Of a DNA stretch of 12,934 bases, positions 1 to 7,218 are shown piece after piece. The notes beneath the pieces are model-generated. The model searched no databases. It had not been told where the DNA came from and saw only the letters and a program-made list of their open reading frames with translations. The DNA is from Anaerolineae bacterium. Lineage in GTDB: Bacteria > Chloroflexota > Anaerolineae > B4-G1 > SLSP01. The DNA lies in the NCBI GenBank assembly GCA_016934645.1, contig JAFGSL010000622.1:1-12934 (forward strand), given 5' to 3'. Positions within the stretch are counted from its first letter, which is position 1, and each line of letters begins with the position of its first letter. The position numbers and the translations under genes are program-made.

Positions 1-731
1 CAACGCCGGAACCTGCCCCGACCGCGACCGCCCCGGATGCCTCGCCGACGCCGGTCTCGGTTGTGGTGTTGATGAATCCCGTGCTGGCGCCCACGGCAAC
101 GCCGGAGCCGGTCGCGGAAGAACCACCGCTGTACGATCCGAGCCATATATTGGACAGCTATGCCGAATTTCTGAGCGGCGGCTCGTTTTCCAGCAAGACG
201 ATCATTGCCACGACCCAGGTCGCCAATGGCGAATCGATCACCGTCGACGGGGATGCGGCGCTCAAATACCTGACCAAACAAAATGTGTTCATCGGCGGCG
301 CGGTCAATGTCGCCGTGCGCACGCTCATTCGCGGCAGTTCGCTCGAATTTCCGGCAGTGGGCTTTTACGGCATCCCGGCTGGCACCAAGCTGGATATCGC
401 GGCGGCCAACGCGGCAGCCGGAGAAAAGGGCTTTGTCGTGCTCGACCAACAGGCGTTCCGCCAGGACGACGACCCCTTATCCAAAACAATGATGCTGGCC
501 TACGATCAACTGCTCAAGTCTCACCCCAATTTGCAGTTCCTGGTGCTGCTCTCGCACGGCGCGGATGGGAAAATAAGGGCCGTTGCCTACCTGTATGAGG
601 CGACCAGCCCACAGGAATCGATGACCCTATCCGGCGCACCGCTGAACTTTGACGGCTGCCCGCCAGACGTGCAGTTGGTCATGATGGCCGCGACGTATGA
701 CTGGCAACGCCAGACGGTCGAGTTTCATTAG
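1..731 (+). CDS. 3' end of an extracellular protein: Thr-Pro linker plus unrecognised C-terminal domain (5' partial)
   Basis: The reading frame is open from the first complete codon (position 3) to TAG at 729-731 and must begin upstream. A GTG at 63 could serve as a start, but the codons before it already encode Thr/Pro/Ala-rich linker that continues in the same style after it, so a start there is unlikely. About 40 residues of linker (ending near VAEEPP) lead into roughly 200 residues of folded-looking sequence that I do not recognise, with alternating hydrophobic stretches such as FPAVGFYGIPAG and LQFLVLLSHGADG, and no membrane segment. Such linkers usually join a membrane anchor or other domain to an exported module, so an extracellular location is inferred. 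No terminator with a T-tract follows within 30 bases. Function unknown; confident only that the frame is coding. Confidence 0.8.
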   Translation, partial: TPEPAPTATAPDASPTPVSVVVLMNPVLAPTATPEPVAEEPPLYDPSHILDSYAEFLSGGSFSSKTIIATTQVANGESITVDGDAALKYLTKQNVFIGGAVNVAVRTLIRGSSLEFPAVGFYGIPAGTKLDIAAANAAAGEKGFVVLDQQAFRQDDDPLSKTMMLAYDQLLKSHPNLQFLVLLSHGADGKIRAVAYLYEATSPQESMTLSGAPLNFDGCPPDVQLVMMAATYDWQRQTVEFH

Positions 732-757
732 CTACCTGACGCGCCCTAAAAATCCTC

Positions 758-859
758 GTAGGGGCGAAGCATCCCTGACTGAGACCTGCTCATCAGGCAA
801 TGGTTTTTGTATCCGTGTCCTGGTCAACTAACGACACAAGAGGGATGCTTCGCTCCTAC
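758..859. repeat. MITE-like inverted repeat (19-base arms, 64-base centre)
   Basis: The arm at 758-776 (GTAGGGGCGAAGCATCCCT) and the arm at 841-859 (AGGGATGCTTCGCTCCTAC) are reverse complements with one mismatch. The 64 bases between them have no clear structure or gene. I recall GTAGGGGCGAAGCAT-like words as dispersed intergenic repeats in several environmental bacteria, but that is memory, not a search. No transposase is present, so if mobile it would be non-autonomous. It could also act as a long-loop hairpin downstream of the gene ending at 731. Confidence 0.6.
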
Positions 860-872
860 TTGTCTGTAGGAG
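853..872. repeat. Perfect palindrome enclosing the -35 hexamer
   Basis: CTCCTAC (853-859) and GTAGGAG (866-872) are perfect inverted 7-base arms around the 6-base loop TTGTCT, which is also the -35 element of the promoter at 860-888. The left arm is the end of the 758-859 inverted repeat. It could be an operator, or a by-product of a third, partial copy of the repeat end. Confidence 0.4.
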
Positions 873-888
873 ATAGTTATGTTATACT
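860..888 (+). promoter_or_regulatory. sigma70-type promoter for the nucleosidase/kinase operon
   Basis: The -35 TTGTCT (860-865) and -10 TATACT (883-888) are separated by exactly 17 bases, and transcription would begin near 895. This gives a leader of about 137 bases before the gene at 1032. The -35 lies in the loop of a perfect palindrome, so repressor binding there is plausible. Confidence 0.6.
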
Positions 889-932
889 GATTACAGTTGT
901 TGGGTTGCGCTCAAAGTGGGGAAGAAAACGAG

Positions 933-1031
933 ATGCCCGGTTGCTCCAATGTAGAAGCGTCAAAAGGCCAGGCCAGAGAAACGGAAGGATGTCCGCGCTC
1001 TGGTCTGGCCTTTCTTGTTGGGGGAGGATAG
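933..1031 (+). CDS. Possible 32-codon leader peptide
   Basis: An ATG at 933 opens a 32-codon frame (MPGCSNVEASKG...LAFLVGGG) that ends in TAG at 1029-1031, immediately before the ATG of the next gene at 1032. A weak purine-rich ribosome site (GGGGAAG, 918-924) stands 8 bases upstream. The frame runs through the whole stem-loop at 963-1013, so ribosomes translating it would melt that hairpin and deliver themselves to the next start: the arrangement expected for coupling or attenuation. The peptide has three Cys and no run of a single amino acid, so classical amino-acid attenuation is not indicated. It could equally be chance in a short leader; no homology can be claimed. Confidence 0.3.
   Translation: MPGCSNVEASKGQARETEGCPRSGLAFLVGGG
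963..1016 (+). terminator. Leader hairpin, attenuator- or terminator-like
   Basis: Arms 963-978 and 998-1013 pair over 16 positions with a single G-U pair, around a 19-base loop, and are followed by a T-rich run (TTTCTTGTTG). This looks like an intrinsic terminator, but it sits inside the transcript between the promoter at 860-888 and the start at 1032. Either it attenuates the operon, or it ends a short RNA of about 120 bases starting near 895. The ribosome site of the next gene (GGGGAGGA, 1021-1028) lies just beyond it. Confidence 0.55.
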
Positions 1032-2999
1032 ATGTCGCGCAGAGAGGATTTGGAGAGACTCATCCGAAGGTCTTATAACCTGATTAGCCAGTACAAGAAC
1101 ACGATTCGTTTGCCCGATGAGCATATACAGAGGGAACGCGATCAATTCGTGATCAATCAACAGTGGGAATTGATCGACGGTTACTTGAAAGAGTACGAAC
1201 CTTTGTGTCTCAAGATAAACTATAGTGTGCCCACCGACATTGTCGAGATTGCCACTTATTTTGATGCGAGTTGCGATCCGGCTCAAGTGGCGGCGTCAGG
1301 TTCCCAGGTGCGTATTGAGCATGCAGACCAGGTGATATTTGGAAATGTAGAACAAGCCACACATCAAAGCATCAGCGCAAGTGGCGAAAGTACGATCAGT
1401 GGAGCTGCGCAGACCGGCAGTGGAAAGGTGGGTGCAGGTGCGTCTTTAGCTACCCAACCTGCGGCAAGTAACAGTGAAACGCCTGTCGATTTCGTCATCA
1501 TTACCCCGCTTGAAGAAGAACGCGATGCCGTGCTCACAAAACTGCTGGGTCATCGGAAACTCGATCCTATCCCAGGCGATCCTTACGTCTATTATCAGGC
1601 TGACCTACCCATTGCTTCCGGTAAAGGTTTGTATCGCCTGATTGTGATGCCCCTGGTCGGTATGGGACGTGTCAAAGCTGTCACTGCGACCGATGCCGCT
1701 ATCCGCCGGTGGGATCCGCGTTACGTCATTTTGGTGGGGATTGCCGGTGGGGTTGCCGCCAAGGGTGTCAATCTCGGTGACGTCCTTGTTGCCGACAAGA
1801 TCGTGGATTATGCATTGCAAAAGCAGACCGCCGAAGGCGCCGATATACGCTGGGAAGTGTACAATGCAAGCACAAGTTTGCTTGCCGCAGCGCAAAATTT
1901 CAAGGACGATAGCTGGCCCGATCTTGTACAGGTGAAACGCCCGCGACACAGCAAGCCCAAGCGGCATATTGGCCCAATTGCCTCTGGCGATGTAGTCATC
2001 GATTTCGTCGATGTTTTGAACAAATATCGTGAGACTTGGTCCAAACTGATCGGCGTTGAAATGGAGGCTGGCGGGGTGGCGCTGTCGGCATTTGTAGCAG
2101 AGAAGCAAGTCCAATTCTTTATGATTCGCGGCGTCTCCGACCTGGCAGATGGCGACAAAGACAAACCAAAAACCCAGAACTGGCGCGCCTACGCCTGCGA
2201 TGTGGCGGCGGCGTATGCAGTTGGATTGCTCAGGAGTGGGCCGGTGGTATCTTTGAGGGGAATTGACAGGAAGGTTTTCTGTCCACCAGAAACTATCATT
2301 ATCCCCGCTGGTGAATTCTGGATGGGCAGCACCGACGATGATCCCACGGCCCAGCCAAATGAAAAACCTCAACACAAAATATTTTTGCCGGCCTACGAAA
2401 TAGGCAAATACCCTGTAACCAACGCGCAGTACCTCGAATTTGTCCAGGCTACCGGGCATCTGCCGCCAACACACTGGATCAACGGTCAAATTCCACCAGA
2501 TAAAGAGGATCATCCGGTTGTTTGTGTCAATTTTGCCGATGCGCAGGCTTATTGTCACTGGTTGTCGAGAAAAATCCATCACCCCTATCGCTTGCCCAGC
2601 GAGGAAGAGTGGGAAAAGGCGGCTCGCGGGGCTTTTCCCGATGATCGTCGATACCCATGGGGCAGCAGTTGGCATCAGGGTTACTGCAATACATGTGAAG
2701 ACGGTTGTACGGAAACGACGTCCGTGACTGCATTCGAATCTACTAACGAAAGCCCTTTTGGTGTGATGGATATGGCCGGCAATGTTTGGGAATGGACAAG
2801 TAGTGTATATGTCCCATACCAGGATTCAGTTTTTAGCTCTGGGGTGTCTTTTGTTAGCCTACGATATACCGTGCGTGGTGGAGCCTGTACAATGGAGCAC
2901 ACAAGCGCGCGTATCTCTTGCCGTGGGCGGTATAGCCCCAACAAATGTGAAGCCTATTTGGGCTTTCGCGTGGCAATGGACATCATTGATCAAGGATAA
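1032..2999 (+). CDS. Three-domain protein: unknown helical N-terminus, MTA/SAH-nucleosidase-like (PNP/UDP) domain, FGE-sulfatase-fold domain
   Basis: A 655-residue soluble protein with no signal or membrane segment. Residues 1-80 are helical and unrecognised; 92-140 are a Gly/Ser/Ala-rich spacer. Residues 152-402 match the MTA/SAH nucleosidase family: IITPLEEE (157-163), GIAGG (236-240), VEMEAGG (342-348) and RGVSDLAD (366-373) keep the expected catalytic Glu, substrate-binding Met-Glu and catalytic Asp, so N-glycosidic cleavage of a purine nucleoside or nucleotide is likely. Residues 420-648 are an FGE/C-type-lectin fold ([38 protein letters not shown]). The Cys pair expected after RGG in active FGE is not at the usual spacing (only C619 and C630 nearby), so a binding role is more likely than formylglycine synthesis. 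The start is set by GGGGAGGA upstream. A kinase gene follows after 11 bases, so the two are probably co-transcribed. PNP domains in immune proteins can degrade ATP; substrate here is unproven. Confidence 0.9.
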   Translation: MSRREDLERLIRRSYNLISQYKNTIRLPDEHIQRERDQFVINQQWELIDGYLKEYEPLCLKINYSVPTDIVEIATYFDASCDPAQVAASGSQVRIEHADQVIFGNVEQATHQSISASGESTISGAAQTGSGKVGAGASLATQPAASNSETPVDFVIITPLEEERDAVLTKLLGHRKLDPIPGDPYVYYQADLPIASGKGLYRLIVMPLVGMGRVKAVTATDAAIRRWDPRYVILVGIAGGVAAKGVNLGDVLVADKIVDYALQKQTAEGADIRWEVYNASTSLLAAAQNFKDDSWPDLVQVKRPRHSKPKRHIGPIASGDVVIDFVDVLNKYRETWSKLIGVEMEAGGVALSAFVAEKQVQFFMIRGVSDLADGDKDKPKTQNWRAYACDVAAAYAVGLLRSGPVVSLRGIDRKVFCPPETIIIPAGEFWMGSTDDDPTAQPNEKPQHKIFLPAYEIGKYPVTNAQYLEFVQATGHLPPTHWINGQIPPDKEDHPVVCVNFADAQAYCHWLSRKIHHPYRLPSEEEWEKAARGAFPDDRRYPWGSSWHQGYCNTCEDGCTETTSVTAFESTNESPFGVMDMAGNVWEWTSSVYVPYQDSVFSSGVSFVSLRYTVRGGACTMEHTSARISCRGRYSPNKCEAYLGFRVAMDIIDQG

Positions 3000-3010
3000 A
3001 GGGGGATACG

Positions 3011-6000
3011 ATGACAAAACGCAAAGAACAAGAAGGCAATCAGCCAATCATGCCATCTGGAGAAGAACACTCGTTTCGTTTCCAGACTGGACAACCGATT
3101 GCTGGTCGCTATCAAGTTGAAAAAACGTTGGGTTTTGGCGGCTTTTCCGAAGTCTATCTGTGTATGGATACCCGGCTCAATCGCCAGGTGGCGCTCAAGG
3201 TCATTCCCAAAGAACGATTAACCGGCGAAGTGCTCAACGAAGCACAAACGGCGGCTGGTCTGACTCATTCCAACATCATCCAGATCATTGATGTGGCTTT
3301 GCCCAAAGAAGATCCATTTTACATCTCGATGCAGTATGTATCTGGTGGCACACTGCAAGATCGACTGGATAAGGCTGAATACCAACGCTTGCCATTGGGA
3401 GATCAAATCATCCGTATCCTGACCGATGTCGCTGCGGCTCTGGATTATGCCCACGAAAAGGGCGTTTTGCACCGTGACATCAAGCCGAGCAATATTCTCA
3501 TTTTAGAAGAAGGCCGAGCGATCCTAACCGACTTTGGTCTGGCCAAAACCAAAAGGCTGCCAGGCGAAAGTGCGTTCAGCATCGCCAGAGATTTGAGCGG
3601 TACCATTCCCTATATGTCGCCGGAACAGGTAACTGAAAAGCCTGTGGACAAACGTTCAGATATCTATGCTTTGGGAGTGGTTGCCTATCAGGTACTCACC
3701 GGACAAAAGCCCTATCGCGGCGAATCCACTTTGTTAATTGCCAACATTGCCAATACACCTCCTGTTCCGGCCCGTATTGCAAACGCGGAGATTCCTGAAG
3801 GCGTGGAAGCCGTACTGAAAAGAGTGTTGTCCAAAGACCCACAGGAACGCCACGAAAGCTGCACTGAATTCGTTAATGATCTACGAAAAGCAGCGCAGGC
3901 TTATATCGATCAGTCTGCTCAGTACACCCGTGCTGCAGGTTTGATTCAAAAAGAACAATGGCGTGATGCGCTTGCGCTTTTGCAACAGCTCGAACAAGAA
4001 GCACCGGGCTACAGGGATGTGCGCTTGTTGATCGAGCAGGCCAAAAAGCAGGTGCAATTGCAAGACCTACATACTCAGGCCAAAGGCCAGTTGAGCAAAA
4101 AAGACTACCAGGGCTGTCTGGATACGCTGAATGCAATTGCTGGGCTGGTACCCAATTATCCGACAGGTTCGATGCGCGAGGAGGCACAGGCCGGGTTGGC
4201 TCACTTGCAACGTGAATCGTTGGATCGGCAGTACGAACGCGCATTGAAACAATTCCAAGACAATGCCTACCGCGCCTGCCTGGACACGCTGGCGATCATT
4301 GCCGAACAGTCCCCTGCCTATCCAGACCCACAAAACTTGAAATCAAAGGCCAACGCCGCCTGGGAGCACGAACAACGCCTGGCCAGGCTCTATGCCAGCA
4401 GCCAGGAGCATGGTCAAAAGGACGAGTGGCAAGAGGCCGTCAGCGACCTTGAAACGATACAAGCTGAAGCGCCGGATTACCCAAACATTCAAAACCTCTT
4501 GATCACGGCCCGCTATATGGCCCGACTGTCAGGTATTTGGAAGAAAGCACTGCAATCGTTCCAAGAGCAAACTTTTGTGCCTTGTGTGGAGGCGCTGGAC
4601 GAATTGAAACGTGTCGATCAACAATATAGGCCGCAAGATATAGCTACAATGCGCCAGCAAGCCGTGGAACGGTTGTACCAGCAGGCCGTGGAACAGTTGC
4701 AATCTGAAGCATTTGAGCAAGCTTTGGGAACTGTCGCTGCTGTTGCCAAGTGTGACCCAGATTACGGTGATCCAGAAAGGATCGACGAAAAGGCCAGGCG
4801 TGGGATCGCAGCGCGCGACTTGAAGGTTGAACTGGACGGCTTGTACGACCAGGCTGTCGAGGCTTTGAAAGCAGAGCAGTATGAGCGTGCATTAGAGCTA
4901 TGGCAGATCATCCACTCAAAAGATCCTCGTTATTTAGATCGTCTGGATGTGCAAGGGCGGGCACGAGGTGCGTGGTGTCGCCAGTTGGATACTGAGGCCA
5001 GAACAGCCTACGATGAAAAAAGGTATGCGGCAGCCGTTCGAGCATGGGACAAGGTCATCGAACTTGATCCCGACTCTCGAATTCCTCAAACGCTGTATGA
5101 GCGGGCGCAAAGCCGCCAAAAAGGGTTGGCCGGATTATTGAGCAGACTGGCTAAAAAGCCTGTAGACAAATCCGTGCAAGCGCCTATTTCAGTGACAAAA
5201 CCTAAAGGGACCGATCGGTCATCAGGCACACCACCAGAAGAACGGGGTGATGATACATCTGGAAAGTTAACGACTGGAGATAGACCTTTCATTGAAATTG
5301 AAGAACTGGAAACGCCCTCAAGCTCAAAACCTGATAAGCCCAAGTTGCCGACCTGGATATGGCCCTGGGGTGTGGTAATTTTGGTTGTGATTGTAGTGTT
5401 AGCGAGTTGTTGGCAGGTCTGGCCGCTCGTTTTTCCTTCTTCTACTCCTACCTTTACTCCCACTCTGTCACCCACCCCAACGACTACATTGACGCTGACC
5501 GCCACGCCACCGCCCACATCCACTCCAACGCCGGAACCAACGGCGACCCATACGCCGACCTGGACGCCAACGCCAGAGCCTACGTCTACTCAAGCATACA
5601 CGCCAACGCCAACGCCAACTTTGACGCCGACACCCACGCCATTCGCCGTCGCCAACCTGGCCTCCTCTGTCTACGAATGTCCGAACAGTGACACCAAGGA
5701 AGTTGGCATCGTTGCCGCCGGTCAGTCGGTGCCGGTGCTGGGCAAGGCCGATGAGAGCAAATACGGCCGCTGGCTCTACGTCCAACTTGGCAGCGGCATC
5801 CAGGGTTTTACCTTTGCGCCGCGATTCCGGTTTGATTTCGAGTGGGACGCGCTACCGGTGCAGGAAGTGACTTCGGATTGTCCGATTGTCACTACATCTG
5901 TTCCGATATCACCGCCTATAGCCTCTACACCGGTCAGATTTGACCGCGACCCGCCGTGGTGGAGCGCCCAGTGCGTGCAAGGTGGTTGGGTAGCCATCTT

Positions 6001-6208
6001 TGAGGTCAAGGTATCGGGCGGCAACGGTATTTACCAGTTCTACTGGGATGATCAGCTGGTCGAGGCCAAGCCCAAAGCCAACGATTCGGGTGTTTACATC
6101 ATTACTCGACCAGGTATCAGAGGAACTTTGGTCGGCACGATTAAGGTCGTCTCAGGTGGTACGCAGGCGACACAAGGCGCTGCTGCGGACGATCCTAATT
6201 GTCCATAA
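3011..6208 (+). CDS. Receptor-like Ser/Thr protein kinase with TPR-like repeats, one membrane helix and SH3-like ectodomain
   Basis: 1065 residues. The kinase domain (about 33-295) has the glycine loop GFGGFSEV (41-48, third Gly replaced by Ser), VALK Lys63, HRDIKPSN (154-161), DFG (174-176), SPEQ (203-206) and D217, so it should be active. Residues about 305-705 form at least eight helical repeats 50-55 residues apart (for example [54 protein letters not shown]), a TPR-like scaffold. A Pro/Ser-rich acidic linker precedes one membrane helix (about 782-802), then a Thr-Pro linker to about 879, an SH3-like domain (about 880-943) and an unrecognised C-terminal domain (about 980-1065, starting DPPWWSAQC). 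Expected topology is kinase inside, SH3 outside. It sits 11 bases after the nucleosidase/FGE gene with its own GGGGG ribosome site (3001-3005). The neighbouring protein is the obvious candidate substrate, an inference from proximity. Confidence 0.93.
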   Translation: MTKRKEQEGNQPIMPSGEEHSFRFQTGQPIAGRYQVEKTLGFGGFSEVYLCMDTRLNRQVALKVIPKERLTGEVLNEAQTAAGLTHSNIIQIIDVALPKEDPFYISMQYVSGGTLQDRLDKAEYQRLPLGDQIIRILTDVAAALDYAHEKGVLHRDIKPSNILILEEGRAILTDFGLAKTKRLPGESAFSIARDLSGTIPYMSPEQVTEKPVDKRSDIYALGVVAYQVLTGQKPYRGESTLLIANIANTPPVPARIANAEIPEGVEAVLKRVLSKDPQERHESCTEFVNDLRKAAQAYIDQSAQYTRAAGLIQKEQWRDALALLQQLEQEAPGYRDVRLLIEQAKKQVQLQDLHTQAKGQLSKKDYQGCLDTLNAIAGLVPNYPTGSMREEAQAGLAHLQRESLDRQYERALKQFQDNAYRACLDTLAIIAEQSPAYPDPQNLKSKANAAWEHEQRLARLYASSQEHGQKDEWQEAVSDLETIQAEAPDYPNIQNLLITARYMARLSGIWKKALQSFQEQTFVPCVEALDELKRVDQQYRPQDIATMRQQAVERLYQQAVEQLQSEAFEQALGTVAAVAKCDPDYGDPERIDEKARRGIAARDLKVELDGLYDQAVEALKAEQYERALELWQIIHSKDPRYLDRLDVQGRARGAWCRQLDTEARTAYDEKRYAAAVRAWDKVIELDPDSRIPQTLYERAQSRQKGLAGLLSRLAKKPVDKSVQAPISVTKPKGTDRSSGTPPEERGDDTSGKLTTGDRPFIEIEELETPSSSKPDKPKLPTWIWPWGVVILVVIVVLASCWQVWPLVFPSSTPTFTPTLSPTPTTTLTLTATPPPTSTPTPEPTATHTPTWTPTPEPTSTQAYTPTPTPTLTPTPTPFAVANLASSVYECPNSDTKEVGIVAAGQSVPVLGKADESKYGRWLYVQLGSGIQGFTFAPRFRFDFEWDALPVQEVTSDCPIVTTSVPISPPIASTPVRFDRDPPWWSAQCVQGGWVAIFEVKVSGGNGIYQFYWDDQLVEAKPKANDSGVYIITRPGIRGTLVGTIKVVSGGTQATQGAAADDPNCP

Positions 6209-6231
6209 ACTGTTCTGACCCGGTTTTTAGT

Positions 6232-6261
6232 CCCCGCGCGCTCGAGCGCGCGGGGTTTTTT
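6232..6261 (+). terminator. Intrinsic terminator of the kinase operon
   Basis: A 24-base perfect palindrome of almost pure G+C (6232-6255, CCCCGCGCGCTC and its complement) is followed by six T residues (6256-6261), 23 bases after the kinase stop codon. On the minus strand the palindrome is not followed by T residues, so it works in the + direction only. Confidence 0.9.
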
Positions 6262-6262
6262 G

Positions 6263-6293
6263 TTGCCGGTTTGTGGACAAGGTGTGGTATAAT
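6263..6293 (+). promoter_or_regulatory. Extended -10 promoter for the HhH/LysM operon
   Basis: A perfect -10 TATAAT (6288-6293) is preceded by TGG (6285-6287), the extended -10 signature. A weak -35 candidate TTGCCG (6263-6268) is 19 bases upstream, so recognition probably leans on the extended -10. Transcription would start near 6300, giving a leader of about 64 bases. The same elements recur at 8883-8913. Confidence 0.7.
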
Positions 6294-6363
6294 AGGGATA
6301 ATCTTGATAGCGTGTCTGGTCAGGTGTCGCAAGCCGGAACGAATGCTTTATAAAGGAGGGGGT

Positions 6364-7218
6364 ATGAACTGGCTCAGTTTCTTTATCGGTGTCCTGGTCG
6401 GCTGGCTGATCGAATGGCTCATTGACCTGTTCTTTTGGCGGCGCAGGGCGCGCGCACTGCAGCAGGCCAATGCTGATTTGCAAGCCCAACTCGCGAAAAG
6501 CGAGCAAGAAAACCAGGCGCTGCAAATCCTGGTCGATCGCGCTCAGGCTCAAGAGCGAGAGCTGGCCAATTGCCGGGCCGATCTACAGACCAAAACAAGT
6601 GAACTGGTTGGTTGTCGGGCCGATCTACAGGCCAGAGAAGACGAACTGATCGGTTGCCGGACCCATCTGCGGGCCAACGAAGGCGAGTTGTCCGGTTGCC
6701 GGGCCGATCTGCAGGCCAAAGAAAACGAATTGCAAGCGGTGAAAGACCAGTTGTTTCAGACGATCCGCGACGGAGATGCACTGCGCGAACAACTGGCGGG
6801 CCAAAAACAGCAGGCGCAGGGGTACGAAGACCGGCTGCAAGCCCAAGAGACCTCACTTGCCGGTCAGGCAAACGAGATCAGCATCCTGACCGCAAAACTG
6901 GCCGCCTCCGCAAGCGCGGCCCCCGCCGTCCCCATCGAGCCGGATGATTTGGAGAAAATCGAAGGGATTGGCCCCAAAATCCAGAACTTGCTCAACCATT
7001 ACGGCATCGTGACGTTCGGGCAGTTGGCCGGCCTGTCCCCCGAACAATTGCGCGAGATACTGGAAAAGGGCGGGCGTCATTTCAAGCTGGCCGATTCCGC
7101 TTCCTGGTCGCAACAGGCCCGGCTGGCCGCCAACGGGGATTGGGAGGCCCTGCAAAAGCTCCAGGACGAATTGATCGGCGGGCGTGCCGCCTCTGAACCG
7201 CCAGAGGAGACACAATGA
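6364..7218 (+). CDS. Membrane-anchored coiled-coil protein with C-terminal helix-hairpin-helix domain
   Basis: 284 residues from ATG 6364, chosen because AAAGGAGGGGG (6352-6362) lies directly before it and the product begins with a membrane helix; the frame is open further upstream to 6199, but that overlaps the previous stop and the terminator. Residues 3-24 are hydrophobic and followed by WRRRAR, predicting by the positive-inside rule that the rest is cytoplasmic. Residues 30-180 are coiled coil, including four tandem 14-residue repeats (66-121; consensus ELxGCRADLQAxEx), each with a Cys at the same place. Residues 194-275 (DDLEKIEGIGPKI..., then FGQLAGLSPEQLREIL) are a helix-hairpin-helix domain of the type annotated as H3TH/flap-endonuclease-like, usually DNA- or protein-binding; no nuclease motif is visible. 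Its stop overlaps the next start by four bases. Function unproven. Confidence 0.9.
   Translation: MNWLSFFIGVLVGWLIEWLIDLFFWRRRARALQQANADLQAQLAKSEQENQALQILVDRAQAQERELANCRADLQTKTSELVGCRADLQAREDELIGCRTHLRANEGELSGCRADLQAKENELQAVKDQLFQTIRDGDALREQLAGQKQQAQGYEDRLQAQETSLAGQANEISILTAKLAASASAAPAVPIEPDDLEKIEGIGPKIQNLLNHYGIVTFGQLAGLSPEQLREILEKGGRHFKLADSASWSQQARLAANGDWEALQKLQDELIGGRAASEPPEETQ
6559..6726 (+). repeat. Four tandem 42-base repeats in the coiled coil
   Basis: Units 6559-6600, 6601-6642, 6643-6684 and 6685-6726 each encode 14 residues beginning EL and containing CRxxL (CRADLQ in three, CRTHLR in the third). Fourteen residues are two heptads, so copy-number change would lengthen or shorten the coiled coil without breaking register. 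The DNA units have diverged, so they are not a recent expansion. Confidence 0.85.

Larger units (their letters stand above)
732..1031. other. 300-base intergenic region, regulatory content only
   Basis: Between the two genes I see the inverted repeat (758-859), the promoter (860-888), the possible leader peptide (933-1031) and the stem-loop (963-1013). No tRNA, riboswitch consensus or convincing minus-strand gene was recognised here. Confidence 0.6.
6229..6294 (+). repeat. Terminator-promoter cassette, copy 1
   Basis: This 66-base segment matches 8849-8914 at 61 of 66 positions with no gaps. The five differences are at 6256, 6257, 6260, 6262 and 6275; four fall in the T-tract that follows the palindrome. 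The copy joins the terminator of the kinase operon to the promoter of the following operon. Confidence 0.9.

Noticed and set aside
63..74. GTG 63 or ATG 72 as the start of the first gene
   Set aside because: The same frame encodes continuous Thr/Pro/Ala linker before and after these codons, so the gene most likely begins upstream of the window.
758..859. Insertion sequence
   Set aside because: The inverted repeat encloses only 64 bases with no transposase frame and no evident target duplication.
2285..2975. Active formylglycine-generating enzyme
   Set aside because: The expected Cys pair after RGG is misplaced and no sulfatase gene is nearby.
2860..2999. Complete diversity-generating retroelement
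   Set aside because: Only a possible variable-region host domain is seen. There is no template repeat, accessory gene or reverse transcriptase in the window.
6199..6363. N-terminal extension of the HhH protein starting inside the kinase gene
   Set aside because: It would run through the intrinsic terminator and promoter; ATG 6364 has a very strong ribosome site and starts a membrane helix.
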